The translations under genes were made by a program, and so were the position numbers. 64,000 nt of DNA from Hyalella azteca (taxonomy: Eukaryota; Arthropoda; Malacostraca; Amphipoda; Hyalellidae), in NCBI RefSeq assembly GCF_000764305.2, contig NW_025937946.1, forward strand, positions 18,599 through 82,598, given 5' to 3'. Positions 40,130-52,602 of this stretch are shown piece after piece. The notes beneath the pieces were generated by a model. It was not told the DNA's origin. It ran no database searches and was given only the letters and a program-made list of their open reading frames with translations. Position 1 is the stretch's first letter. Each line of letters starts with the position of its first letter.

Positions 40130-40363
40130 CGTGTCGCATGAAACGCTGTTATATCTTAAATAATACTGCGAAATTCTCACGCGGCTGAAAGCGCGACATA
40201 GCTCTTGGAGCAATGATACTTAGAGTAATAATCTGTCCGTGTATCGCATAAAACGCAATTATATTTTAATTTTATTCGTCCTTTGGCTGAATCTCGATTT
40301 ACGCGGCGAAAGACCAGCGAAAAATAGCTCATTCATGTAGCTATGATATTAGGGGTTATGATC
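40130..40363. repeat. Diverged tandem duplication of about 110-120 bp
   Basis: Two diverged copies (about 40130-40233 and 40241-40363) share, in the same order, TCGCAT(G/A)AAACGC, TTATAT(C/T)TTAA, ACGCGGC, ATAGCTC and a closing TAATCTG/TGATCTG. Point changes and indels separate them. The conserved order of short blocks is clearer than the overall identity. Confidence 0.6.
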
Positions 40364-41697
40364 TGCTTCAAACCTGCACCACATCTGCTCAGTTTCAGAC
40401 ATGTGGGGTTATTATTTTTGGAAGCCAGGCAAATATTTATACGCCGGGCTTGGTAATGGCATGAATTTGGCAACTTCATCAAATGTTAACGAAACCGCCA
40501 AAATTGTATGATCTGGAGACATTATACTATTCAAAATTTTGAAAATAACAATAGCTTGAGAAAACGCACATCGAATAAGTGTCTATATTATACTATGCAT
40601 TTGACCTTAATAAATTTCGGGTTTGGCAAATTCATAATTGGTTTAATTCCCTCTTTACCTGAATCTTCCATTTGAGCAAGAAAATTTTTGCATATCCTGC
40701 TTGCCTTTACACAAAACCTAACAGATTGAGTCGCTGTGAAATTTACGCGAGTGTGGAAGGGAAAAGATTCATAATATCTCATTGTGAAGCACCGCATGAT
40801 AAATTCATCCACTCATCAAAATTGTGATTTTCTGCCGATTTTGGGTCCCTTGCAGTGACCCAAATAAGCTTTTAATGAACGATGTTGTTCACGAATGACT
40901 TGCTAACGTTATTAATGGATGTTACGCTACGATAATCTTATACCTTAGGCTTTACGAAAATGAAATTTTTTGTGAAAATGTCTACGTGAATCAGAAGTTA
41001 CTTTAGCTGCAATTCTGAAAACGTGAAATTCCGACGAACTTTGAACGTAGACTTCTTTTATAGAGCAGAGGAAAATGTCATAAAGATTTTATTATGTCCA
41101 AAAATGTTCACGTCACCGAAGCGGAAAGGCACGTGTCTGTTTTTATGTAGGAATTAGTTGGTAATATCTTTTCAAAGCATTTGGGCGAATGCTCTCAATG
41201 TAATTCATCATTGACATCATAGAGATGGAAATTTTAAATTGAATTTCTAATCAAGATTTAAAGCTGATTGAATATTCATGTCAAAATCATTTGTGTTAGT
41301 ATATAATAATTTTCCCGGGATCGAATTTTACGCACTCTGATATAGATTCATAGTCAAAAATACTTACATAATAATTCAGTAATTATTCAAGAATTCAAAG
41401 AAATGGGAAGATATTCTGATTCCTTTGTAACTTTTCATTTCATTGAAGTTTCATTAAAATGTCCAAGATCATACTTTGACTAATGAAGTCTAGTGTTTGT
41501 GAGGTACCAAAGAAACTCGAGAGACATGTGTCTTGACAAGGCAGCTCCAATGTCAACATAGTTGAAAGTGGGTTTAAAAGAGATCGATAATCCTTTCTTT
41601 CCACAACATCCTCAGCCACTGTCTGCTTGCTGCAACATTAGAAGACCTAAACTATGCGGAACAAAAGTCAATGATAAAGCTTGGTTTTAACCTCCTT
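40364..41697. other. No gene recognised
   Basis: AT-rich sequence with one 74-codon minus-strand frame (40588-40812) lacking any recognised domain. Confidence 0.6.
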
Positions 41698-41800
41698 GCG
41701 TGTGGTATGAGGATGGCTTCAATAGCTGACCGGTACAAGCGTGTGGTATGAGGATGGCTTCAATAGCTGACCGGTACAAGCGTGTGGTATGAGGATGGCT
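41698..41800. repeat. 41-bp tandem repeat, about 2.5 copies, ending at an N
   Basis: GCGTGTGGTATGAGGATGGC starts at 41698, 41739 and 41780. The third copy is broken by a single N at 41801, after which a different array begins. The N probably marks an unresolved join of unknown length. Confidence 0.95.
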
Positions 41801-41801
41801 N

Positions 41802-42262
41802 ACCGGCCATTGCAGGCAAATGGCTTTACGACGATGGTATATGGTGACGGCGAAGTGTCTACTTTTCCACGAATAATCGTTCCCTTTAAGAGCACCGGCC
41901 ATTGCAGGCAAATGGCTTTACGACGATGGTATATGGTGACGGCGAAGTGTCTACTTTTCCACGAATAATCGTTCCCTTTAAGAGCACCGGCCATTGCAGG
42001 CAAATGGCTTTACGACGATGGTATATGGTGACGGCGAAGTGTCTACTTTTCCACGAATAATCGTTCCCTTTAAGAGCACCGGCCATTGCAGGCAAATGGC
42101 TTTACGACGATGGTATATGGTGACGGTGAAGTGTCTACTTTTCCACGAATAATCGACCCCTTTAAGAGCACCGGCCATTGCAGGCAAATGGCTTTACGAT
42201 GATGGTATATGGTGACGGCGAAGTGTCTACTTTTCCACGAATAATCGTTCCCTTTAAGAGCA
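41802..42262. repeat. 92-bp minisatellite, 5 copies
   Basis: ACCGGCCATTGCAGGCAAAT starts at 41802, 41894, 41986, 42078 and 42170. Units differ at only a few bases; the fourth and fifth carry most changes. Minus-strand frames across the array (MPAMAGALKG... pattern) exist only because each 92-bp step shifts frame without meeting a stop. The true copy number is uncertain because an N precedes it. Confidence 0.96.
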
Positions 42263-45200
42263 AACGGCTCATCGCATAAATTCTGCTGTGTTTTTATTGA
42301 ACGCCGGTGCCCCGACTATGACCGCCTCTCAAACATCACAAAACTCCATGTATCTCAAAGGCCACCATTGCCTCAGTACCCGAAAACGGAATGCTCAAAC
42401 TGTTATGCGATTGAGAATGAATATTTAGCACCATTGTACTGCCAGTAAAATGTTAAATATATTGCCGGAAGTTTCGAGGATTCCACTCGCTCTCATACCT
42501 CCAATTCTACCCTTAAAAACAGGCAACTCTCCGACACAGGAACATTTGCTTACAATTCACACGAAGTGAAAATAAAATTATAAATTTGAGTCAAACTTAT
42601 TAACTACAGTCGGAATACACTATATTATCATTGTATTGATAAGACGTGTGGCAAGCGTGACAGCCATTCAACAGTTCAGGACATTCAAGGCTGCTGCACC
42701 ATATCGCTCAATTTCTTTCGTCCTTAGAACGGGGGCACTACGATCAGAATTTCTTTCTGTAATATATACGTATGAAATTTGCAGTAAAAATCAGATCCAA
42801 GTGTTTTTCAAAAACCTCCCGCTGTCAGTTTTGTACAACTATAAATTCATAACTTATTACGAGAGTGATTTTCGTACAGTCTGTAATTATTTTTGATAAA
42901 CTTCGTAAATGTTACTTGTGAACCATGAGCTTCATATATACCAAGAAGAATGTCTTATTAATTCAAAATAATAATATAAATTAAGAAAGTATGTACTTTT
43001 GAAGTAAAATGAATATTTTTGCTTATTTTTTATTTTAATTAACATACTAATTTTTTGGCTGATTGGTTCTAGTTATGATGAAAAGTATTCCGTTCATGGA
43101 GCACGGCATTTCAGATGCATTTTATTTTTCTCAGTTCCAAGATGAGAATATTGCGCAATAGCGCAGTCTATAGTGTCTTCATAATTCATAATTGCGCGTG
43201 TCTACTGGGACCAATATGCTACCGGGGATGTTGTGTATGCGTTAACACGTAGTCTGGTCACGTTCCGAGCAATGATTGTTAACGTGCATGGTTTAAAGTA
43301 TATTCATGTTTAATCTCAGTGGATTTATTCATTCTTATCATGAAAATTTAAAAATTTGAGTTGAATGCTGGAATTTCAATTTTTTCAATTTAGTCACTTA
43401 TGAACTGGGATGATGTATTGATAACTGGAGATGCGTGTTTGTATTATGAAAAGTACTGCGTGAGGCCCAATTTTGTATCGAAACTAGTAATAAGAATGTA
43501 TTCGAACTCTTGCATTTTGTTTACGATGAAAACTTTAGATCTTTTGTTTACGTTTTTCAACTGTACATTGTATATTTCTCATTTCAATTTTAACTTTTTA
43601 CGATTTTGAAATCTCAACAACAAAATTAGCTTATTAAAAGTAAGAAGTTTATTGTGTCTATTTAATATACGAGATTTTCAATTGGATAGAAATGTGTAAC
43701 TCAATAGACCGCATAGATAACTATAAAGGAGTGTATACTAAGATAAATCACATTTTATTCTAGTACAAGATTTGCATCCAGTTATGACAGCATGGGCGTT
43801 TTATTTTTAGCTTCTCTAGGTAGCGTTTCATGTTTATAACATCATGGAAATTAATTTACTCATATTGCGAATAATTTTACGACTTTATATTTTTTACAAA
43901 CATGGATCAATTACCTGTTCAGTTAGAACATTAACTAATTCACTCATCAAATTTTCTTTCAAAGTCAAAATAAACAAGTACAGAGGTACAAAAACTGCTT
44001 TATTTTCCATTCAAGGGGGACAACGTCACTGGGAACTTCACAGTTCAGACCCGTGATGTTTCTTTGGCTTTGCTCTCGCAGTTCTGTGTAATAATGAAAC
44101 ACCGAGCATAAATTTTAACATTTAATGTGTATCTAACATTAAATTTGGGACAAATGAACTGGTTTCTATTCCGACGAATCTTATGCGACGTATCGACAGC
44201 GCTCAGAAATATAATATTTTAGATTTTTACTCCATAGCCTATTGTAGTACGTTGCGTGTGTGAACATATAATTTGAGGACACCTTAATTTCGAGCAAGTG
44301 ATACGATAAAATACGGATAACCGATACGGGGTACTAATATTTCTGAAGGAAGATATCTGAGAATATCAAGAGAGCAAAAGTGCTACCCCCTCGTTAATAT
44401 ACCAGCCTTTATGGTCCTTTCTGAATATTAATTTTCTAATTATTTCTCGCTATCCCGTAAGCAGAACGAGGCTCGCAGCGGCAGAACAAGACTAACTTGG
44501 AGAAGTCAACTCCCGTGCCGAGGCTCATAAAATGTCGCCACTTGCGCACAATCATTTACGATAACAATGAATTTATTTTGTTCGTAATAATTATTTACTA
44601 TAAATAATTAACGCAAATGAAGATATAATTTCATTTGCTCATTCGCGCCACGTGCGAGTTGCTGTGGATTAGTCGAGTTGCACCATTTTACCTTTTAAAG
44701 GCTACATATAATCTGATCACTGAAGAACAAAATCCCAGTTTAAATTAACGATTCAACGCTGTGGTTTATTTGTCGACTGAATTGAATAAATATTCTAACG
44801 GAATTAGTAATCATTGACTAGTAGTAGCGCATCATTTATTTTGAATCCTTTGTTACAAATATTTGTCCTCTTTCAAATGATGACATGAATTAAATACCTA
44901 TTCAAATCTTAGGAAGTGAATGAAAAATTAGGTAATTCAAATATTATTATTTTTTTGGCATAAGAAAACAAAAGCCGTCAAGTTCGTATCATGTCGCAGC
45001 AAATGTTTGTTCCTGCCCACTGAACGGAACCTCGAATTATTCAGGGAATAGTGCAATAGGTCAACTATTATTGTCTTTAACCTAGGAGCTAACAAACTGC
45101 TTGAAATGCAAGGATCCAATATTGAATCGCAATGTCTTGTTTTGATTGAAGTAGCTTGTTTTATGCGAGTAACTCATTGATTGACTTGAAAGCTATATAA

Positions 45201-45789
45201 CTCAGAGTGGTAGTCTTCGCTCATAAAAACTTTATAATTTTGTTATCTAAATACTTTTCTTGATCAGGTGAAAGAAAAACAGTTCGAGGAAGTCGTTTCG
45301 AAGAAGTGATTGGAAAACAGTTGTTTTAGTGTGGTTTCTGGCTTCTTAGCAAAATGTGTTCACTTGTACTCTTTTGGGCAGCTAAAAGTTCAAGAAGAAA
45401 GTTTCATGGTGTACTAGTATATTTGTTTTCTCAATCGCAACTAAATAAACATTTTTACATGCAGATTTCGAGATTTAAAGATGTCGCTGCAAGATTTAGT
45501 GCGTTAAGAACTTTTTGATGAAAAACATAAATTACATTTGTAACACTTCTTTTCATTATTTTATTATCACATTACTGAGAATTCATTATTCTGCTCATCA
45601 ATAACCACTAATATTCTAAATACGGATAGACTACTTCCACTTATTTTGCCATAGACCATTTGTTTCAGTGTCTTTATTTGGGACATTTAGCATTCGACTT
45701 GATTTAACGTTTTGTATATGCAGATGTTGATTATTATATGTTTCTCGGCCGTCTTAGTCTGAGAAGTGAGCCATGGCTTTTGATATCCT
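42263..45789. other. No gene recognised
   Basis: GC-rich for about 250 bp after the 92-bp array, then AT-rich. Contains the candidate non-coding element at 44440-44665. Short frames only. Confidence 0.6.
44440..44665. other. GC-raised stretch, possible conserved non-coding element
   Basis: This block has higher complexity than its surroundings. It contains AT-core sites of homeodomain type (TAATTATT, ATTTACGATAAC) and a CACGTG E-box near 44652. No frame or repeat explains it. Regulatory function is a guess from composition only. Confidence 0.2.
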
Positions 45790-45905
45790 CTTCTGGTATA
45801 CGTGCGTCGTAGGTNTACGTCATAGGTTCTCTGGTATACGTACGTCGTAGGTTCTCTGGTATACGTACGTCGTAGGTTCTCTGGTATACGTACGTCGTAT
45901 GTCGC
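45790..45905. repeat. 25-bp minisatellite, about 4.5 copies, containing an N
   Basis: GGTTCTCTGGTATACGTACG with GTCGTA repeats every 25 bp. An N at 45815 interrupts the left part, where the units are irregular. TATACGTACG is itself rich in palindromic steps. Confidence 0.93.
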
Positions 45906-46139
45906 ACCTCTTGATTAGATGAACATGTTGGCTTAAGCGTGGCAGGACGTAAATGCCACGTCAGCACGCTGCTCCTAATTCTCTACTGTAAGGTAAATGG
46001 TGTCTACTTTACGTGAAAATTGTTATCTTTGATATATAGAGCATTATTTTTGTTGAAGAACCTGTTACGCGTCCACCAGGTATTTGTACGGCAAACATTA
46101 CATTAAAGAACACTCCTTGTAATCTGGGCCTGTCATCAA

Positions 46140-46505
46140 AACCTCAGGTCCAGAAAGCCTTCAAATTATTTCATGCATTCAATGAAAATGAGCTCTCATA
46201 TTGTTTCCTGCATTAAATGGAAAAGAAAGAAGTTTAAAATTGCCTCGTGTGTTAAATGGGCATGAAGGCTCAGATGATAAAGTTCATTATTCATTAGACG
46301 CGATGTCTTATATTGTTCAATGAATCAACTTGTACGAACTTTCATCTAGTTTAGTGCATTCAATAGACACGAAGTTTCAAATAATTCGTTCATTAGATGG
46401 ACCCGAAATATGAATTTTGACTTGCATTAAATGTATTCGACGTTTCATAATATTTGGTTAATTCAATAGACGCAAGGCTTCAGATTGCTCCATGCATTCA
46501 TTGGA
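46140..46505. repeat. Very degenerate ~45-50-bp array
   Basis: Variants of TGCATTCAATAGACACGAAG followed by TTTCAAATT recur about seven times, for example near 46174, 46290, 46358, 46388, 46472 and 46493. Spacing is irregular and identity low, so this appears to be an old tandem array near the limit of recognition. Confidence 0.5.
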
Positions 46506-49500
46506 GACCCCGAGCGCGGCCACCTAGCAGACCCAGTAACGTCTTTTAGTGTTATGTTATCAGTGTCTTTATGGTATCAATAAATTGCTGGTGTAAGCTG
46601 CGTTCTTGTCACGCCGAACGCCGCATTGACAACGAAATAATTCTCCTTACTGGGCACAGCTGGGGCGAAGGTGGGCATCTCTGTGCTTCTCTCAGATTTG
46701 CATGCTTATAAAATGAATATATTCTCCGAATAAAATGTATGCCCGGTGTAAAATATGCACTCGGATGTTTTTTTCTGTTATATCCCTGGTCTTATTGGAC
46801 AAATTTCTAAGATTTTCTTCCAATGTCTGTACCATACCCTGTCCCGGCACTGTTTTTCGTATGTTTTCTTAGGTTGAAAATCCGAGTTCATTGTTTTCCA
46901 TTTCAATTTTTTTCTCATGTTGTTTATATTTTTTCTTAATTTTTTTGCATATCAGACAATTTAAAAAAAAACGCATACCATTACTCCGCCCCGTATTAAT
47001 ATGCGAAAAATTTATTTCAGACTATGATTTTCTAAACTTTGTTCAAAAAGCGAAGTTAAAGAAATCGAACTTCCCTGACCGTTATTAAACCTTTGTCGAA
47101 ATTTTACGGAGAAAAGTACATACATTGACTTTCATGAACGAAATAAATTCGCAATTTTACTTCGCCAAAGAAAATATTTCCAATAAATTATTTTCCGCGT
47201 CTTAAATATTCCATAGAAACATTCCTCCAAGCAAAGTAATTCAAATGATGATAGTATGATGGCACATACACCTGACACCGAATAAATAATGAAGACAAAG
47301 ATATATTAATAACCTAAACGATAAATACAAATAAATATATATAAATAGAAATGAAGGTATATTGTTAAATTATACGATAAATGAAAATAACGGCAAATTC
47401 AAGGTGAAGATGAATTCTAAAAATATTTTCCCAACATTTTTGCCGAGATCACTTTCAATAGTCTAATGATTCGAATGTTCGTTTTTCGCAATCAATCTCC
47501 GTCTCCAACCCAAATTACGGAACCTTTTTTAAAGTGAATTGTTATTTGGAAAAAATCGGCCTTTGAAAAATTCTATCCTTGAAAACTAATTTTAATCTAA
47601 AGCAAAGTTTTTAAAGCCAATCAATTTGAAATTCTAAATAGAGTAAGGTTTTTTTCTTCTTGATATTTGATGAGAATATATTTGTTTTCAACCGAATAAT
47701 GATCCCATGATATCGAATAACGTATGTCGAAACATATTTTTTTTTAAAACGAGTTATTTATGCAGCTTCTCAGGAAGGTTTGTCGATGACGTTCCATTGT
47801 CCTCTGAAAATAAATCGGCGATGCTTATTTAAATTATAGTTTTATAAATTCTAGATGCCAAAATTTAGCCGAAGTCGTTTTGCGAACGCTTAAGACAGGC
47901 ATACATGAAAACAATTTCTGGGACAGAGTCTTAAGAACCTTATTTGCATTTGGCCAAAGACATGCTTGCGCATTTGAGAAAATTAAATTCCGCAGTTGTT
48001 TGGCCTATGAATGCCTTCGACTGGAGAAAAAGATCTGTGCTCCATGACCGTGCCTCGCTTCGTTTGGCTGCCTGCTGTTCATTAGGCGAATAAGGCGCTT
48101 TAATAGTCAAGCAGGTTTCGTCTTTGGACCTCAATTTGATGCGTTGGCTGCTGGAACACATGAACTCTGAATAATATGTATATGCGTACTGCATAGATGG
48201 GACTTATTTCACTAGACTTTACTCCATCGTTACCTCGATTATTTCAAATTTGTATCAACTATCCTGTGAGCAAAAAGAAGAAACTTGTGAACATATGACA
48301 AGCCGGGTTTGCAAATCCTAGTTAAAATCTCACAACTGCTACAACCTTAAAAAAATATAAGGAATGCTTCAGACTCTGCGGCAGACTCGCTATTGTTGGC
48401 TTAAGGTTATTCTGGGTCTGCTTGGCCACCCAATCAGAGTCAGTGACTAGTCAGAATCTCCTTGCCGACTTAGCAGTCTCCTGAGAGTATGGCAAGAGTA
48501 GGCTTGGCCAAGTCTACCGCGCCTGCAAGCTTCCCAGGTTCTGCACTTTGAGCCTCGAGTGGAAGTGAAACCTCCCGGACGTTAATGGGGGAGCTTGTCC
48601 TGCATCTGCAAAACTTTTTATATGCCAGAATCCAGTCGGTGTCCGTTCTCGTGCGTGCGTACGAACGTGCTTGTTTTGTTATTCGTCAGCATTCGTTCTC
48701 GATTGCTTAAATTTGCTATTTTAACAATCACATGAACTTTATATTTGCATTTCTTTCTTCTAGAAACTCTAATATAAGCACCCGAATACGAACCGCTCAG
48801 TGGTCGTCAGAGTCGGGACTAGACTCTAGTAGCTGTCTGACTTGGGATAGGAATGTTGACAGTAAAGCGGACATGTAGAGAAGCGGATTTACATGAGTCC
48901 TGAGCGTTCCATATTTTAGAGTCGCACCTGCGTCTAAATTTTGTTAGGGAAGTTAGTTATGATAAGAAGTTTCTTGAATGCAACAAATGAACTTGAATTG
49001 CTCATCCTGACTGCGCTGCTCCATGGCGTGATACAATCTCGGGCTATTACCAGTTTACAAAAATTAATCCATTGTTTACTTCAGCAATTTATTGACCAAA
49101 CAATTTTTTAGGGTTTACTGACGACTAAATTTAATTCGACAAATGCAAATTCGTTCCTTCCAGCAGTTCTCCACACAAACTGATTCTCCTTCGTCACGTA
49201 AATGTGTGAGGAATAGAGCAATGCTCGTCTGTAGACTTTTCTTACAGTTTCATGATAATGAACTTTTCCATTTGGACTAGCAAATTTATTTTTATGCGTG
49301 ATTTTTGTTGAAAGTTGCGATACCATAGTATGTTTGAGATCGAATTAATGGAATGAGATCCTTCCCATTGAGATCGAACTCTAATGGGAAGTCTCTATAC
49401 CCGCGTGTTTTGTAGGACTTTTTAGTACTTGATAACTAATGATGATAGATGGAAGCTGATGTCATTTCTAAAATTCTTGATATAAAAAGCAGAAGCAGTT

Positions 49501-52500
49501 GTAAGAGCATTTATTGTTTAGATGCATTGAAGTTTATCAATGTATCTCTGTAATTCAGCTTATTCTATCGTAATAGATTTCTACACTTGTATCGTTTCTT
49601 TGTCATTCGCGACTCAATATTTTTAAGTTTTCTTGTCAAATTTCAGAAAAAAAATAATTGCCCTTCTCAGTGGCATCATCTAGAAATGAATTAAATATTA
49701 CAGTTAAATATGACAAATTTCAACAATTTTTTCTGATTTATCTATTTTTACACTTAGAAACAAGATCCATTGATAGCAGCTATGTCTCCAAATAACTTTT
49801 CCCTGAAATTATTCATTATTAAGAGTCGATAACACCAACATTTTACCCTGATTTTATGTAAGCGACATATCATACCTTCTGACTCTTGCGCTTTCGTATT
49901 CTAAATTTGTTATAAGTAGCGAATGAAGAAAATATATGCAATTTAATGAAGCAATACGACAGAACTGTGTGAATTGTCTTTTATAAATTCTTAAAGGTAT
50001 GAAAAATGTAAATTGCTCATACTATTTGTGTCGAGCTTTCTTGCCATGCAACGGTGCGCCGAGAGATGAAAACCTCGCCCTCTCACTCTTTTAATTGAGG
50101 ATAAATTATCTATGATCATTGTTCTGCAATCAGATAAATATGCGAGTCTTTTCAACAGCATTTAATAATTGACAGCACATATTAATCATATAATTAATTA
50201 TATTAAAAAGTTGTCTTATGAATTAATGCACCAGAACCTTGTTAAAATGAGTATGAGCTTCACGTTTTTTCAACATTGCCAAGACAGTACATAAATATTA
50301 CTTCCTACGAATAGTCTGCAAGATGAGTCGAACGGTGGAACAAAGATTTGCTTTTTTGTTAACCGATCCAAACAGGGATCATGCTCTACTATTTATTTGA
50401 ATACACGTTGAGAGAATAAATACATAATATGTGTTACCTGTATCTAAGATTGTGTGTTTTTCAAATGCTCGGTCACGGAAATATATTATGATTAACAGTT
50501 TGTGTGTTTATATTAATTAGTGAAAATTAATCACATTTGTCTCTAATGGCATACGTGTATGAAAATTTATGATTTTTCAGACCTTGCAAGGTCTGAACCT
50601 TGCAACCTTGCTGGTCACATGTGACCTCTTTAAGGAATGTTTAATAAACATTGCCTTCTTGATCGTGTACAAGATCTTGCAATATAATTCAGCAATTTTT
50701 GATAAATTACTACTATTTCTGAATTTAAACTTAGCTAATTTGCTTAACAGCTGGATTTCACAGGTTTTCAAATGTTTTAGAAAATTTCCCGTACGTTTTC
50801 AATTCACTTCTGCCTTCTTACAGAAATTTCACTAAAGTTTCACACATATCAAAATATTTTTCTTTCACTTTCACTCACTTCAAATACATTCTTCATACAC
50901 GTTGCATGAATATTCGAGCATATTTATACGCTCCGCAATTTTTTTCATAAATCTTTCACACATCATCCATCCTTTTCAGTGCATTTTAAGAGCATTGTAC
51001 ATAATTTATATTAATGCATTTCCCGTTCATCTATCATTCATTTCCTAAAAATTGTCACTTAATATTTCAATATTCCCTGTTTCCGATGATGCATGGCGCA
51101 GGTAAGCATTTCATCAATATTGCTCCGGGATTAATTCATCAAAAATCATTCTGAAACTCCATAATTAAATGTACTAATGATAGTGAATGTGATTGAGTCA
51201 GATCAGGGATCACTAATCCCAAGCAGATTGAATCGATTGAAGGCCATGATTTTGTTCTGAGAATCCAGGATAATGTGGCTATATTATTATTTAATTAGAG
51301 TCTAATCTGGTATTATTATTTACATGTACATGTTATTCTTCAAAAAGCCAGAGTAGAGCATATGTATATATTATAGGCTAAATCGCGATTTTCTTGCGGG
51401 GTATGAAAAATTTGACATGCATTATTGTTTCATTAAAATCTGTTTTGTTCAAAATATCTGCAACTGAAAATAATTCTCCTCATTTGACAGGAACTCTTAA
51501 CAGCCGAGGAGAATGTTGACCTGCGATATCTATAAAAACAGTTTCAATAGAACTTTTTGAAGTACATTTTCAGTACTCATTCATCTTTAAAGTAAAAGAA
51601 ATTTATAATACATTCCAATTATTGTATATTTTTACTGTTATTATATTCTCTTTTCGTCAACTGACCGCTACACAAAGTAGATCTTAATTTACCTACTAAA
51701 AAGAGTAAGAAGTGAATTAATATTTTATTGCTATTCACGTCTTATGAAAGTTACTGGAAGCGACGAAGATTCTTTTGAAAATTAGGTCAGACAGTTGCAT
51801 GTTGCTATAATTCTAATAAAGTTCTAACAGAGCTCAGCATTTCACAGAAATATTGCTCCGGAATTCGATATGTCTTATGGATCTCGCTGAACGTTGGGAA
51901 GTCCTACTATAACTGGAGATTCACGGAATTTTCTGATTTGAAAGCTCAATAAAAAAATAGTAGAGATATCATTACAATATACTGTTTTTAAAAAAGATAT
52001 TACAAGGGTGTTTGTATAACTCAGCTTTAGAGATGACATCAGACATACTGTCCTGTGCTGTGAGCTGGTAAACTTTAGACTAATTACCACTTATCCATTA
52101 TTTGCAGAAACTGCCTACCTATATTTTTTATTAGACTAACAGAATGCCTGAATTCTCTGACAAGACATCTGTAACTACCCGTCACAGCCAACATTTTAAT
52201 AAGAAAATGTTTTTAAAATCGGGACGAGTTAATAATTTAATTTACGGTGTTGTCTTTCTGAACATATGACCTTAGGACCAATAATTGTTCCTTGTTTTTG
52301 TATTTCAATTTATGAACGAAATTCTCGAATTATTCTAATTCAAAGTTGCTAGTTGTTTGGCAACGAAGCTAGAAAGTCCTGCATGGCGGGCCAAAGACTG
52401 GAGAATCTTCTTCCATTAAATTTTTCGTTCAAGTTCATTTCTCATGTTTTATTTCACCGCAGTGAAAACGGAGCATTTCTATATGCATTTCTATAGATAT

Positions 52501-52512
52501 GCATTTCTTAAA
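46506..52512. other. Long AT-rich stretch, no gene recognised
   Basis: A GC-richer patch at 48370-48610 (with GGCTTGGCCAAGTC) and the 22-bp palindrome at 50576 are the only structured items. Frames are short and without known domains. Confidence 0.6.
50576..50597. other. Perfect 22-bp palindrome
   Basis: The core CAGACCTTGCAAGGTCTG with TT before and AA after reads identically on both strands, with no spacer. The function is unknown. It resembles a dimer-protein binding site in form only. Confidence 0.9.
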
Positions 52513-52602
52513 TGCAATTTCTATAGATACATTCACACCAGCCGTGCAAAGCACATGCAATACCCATGGTGTGAATGCTTCTATGGAAATGCATTAAAGA
52601 AT
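52513..52602. repeat. Imperfect hairpin with about 30-bp arms
   Basis: The left arm contains AAATGCAATTTCTATAGATA followed by CATTCACACCA. The right arm from about 52569 contains TGGTGTGAATGCTTCTATGG followed by AAATGCATT. The loop is about 25 bp. It may be a decayed MITE or a chance foldback. Confidence 0.5.

Noticed and set aside
41687..42187. Overlapping minus-strand frames in the 92-bp array
   Set aside because: The frames differ only by repeat phase, contain an N, and have no domain.
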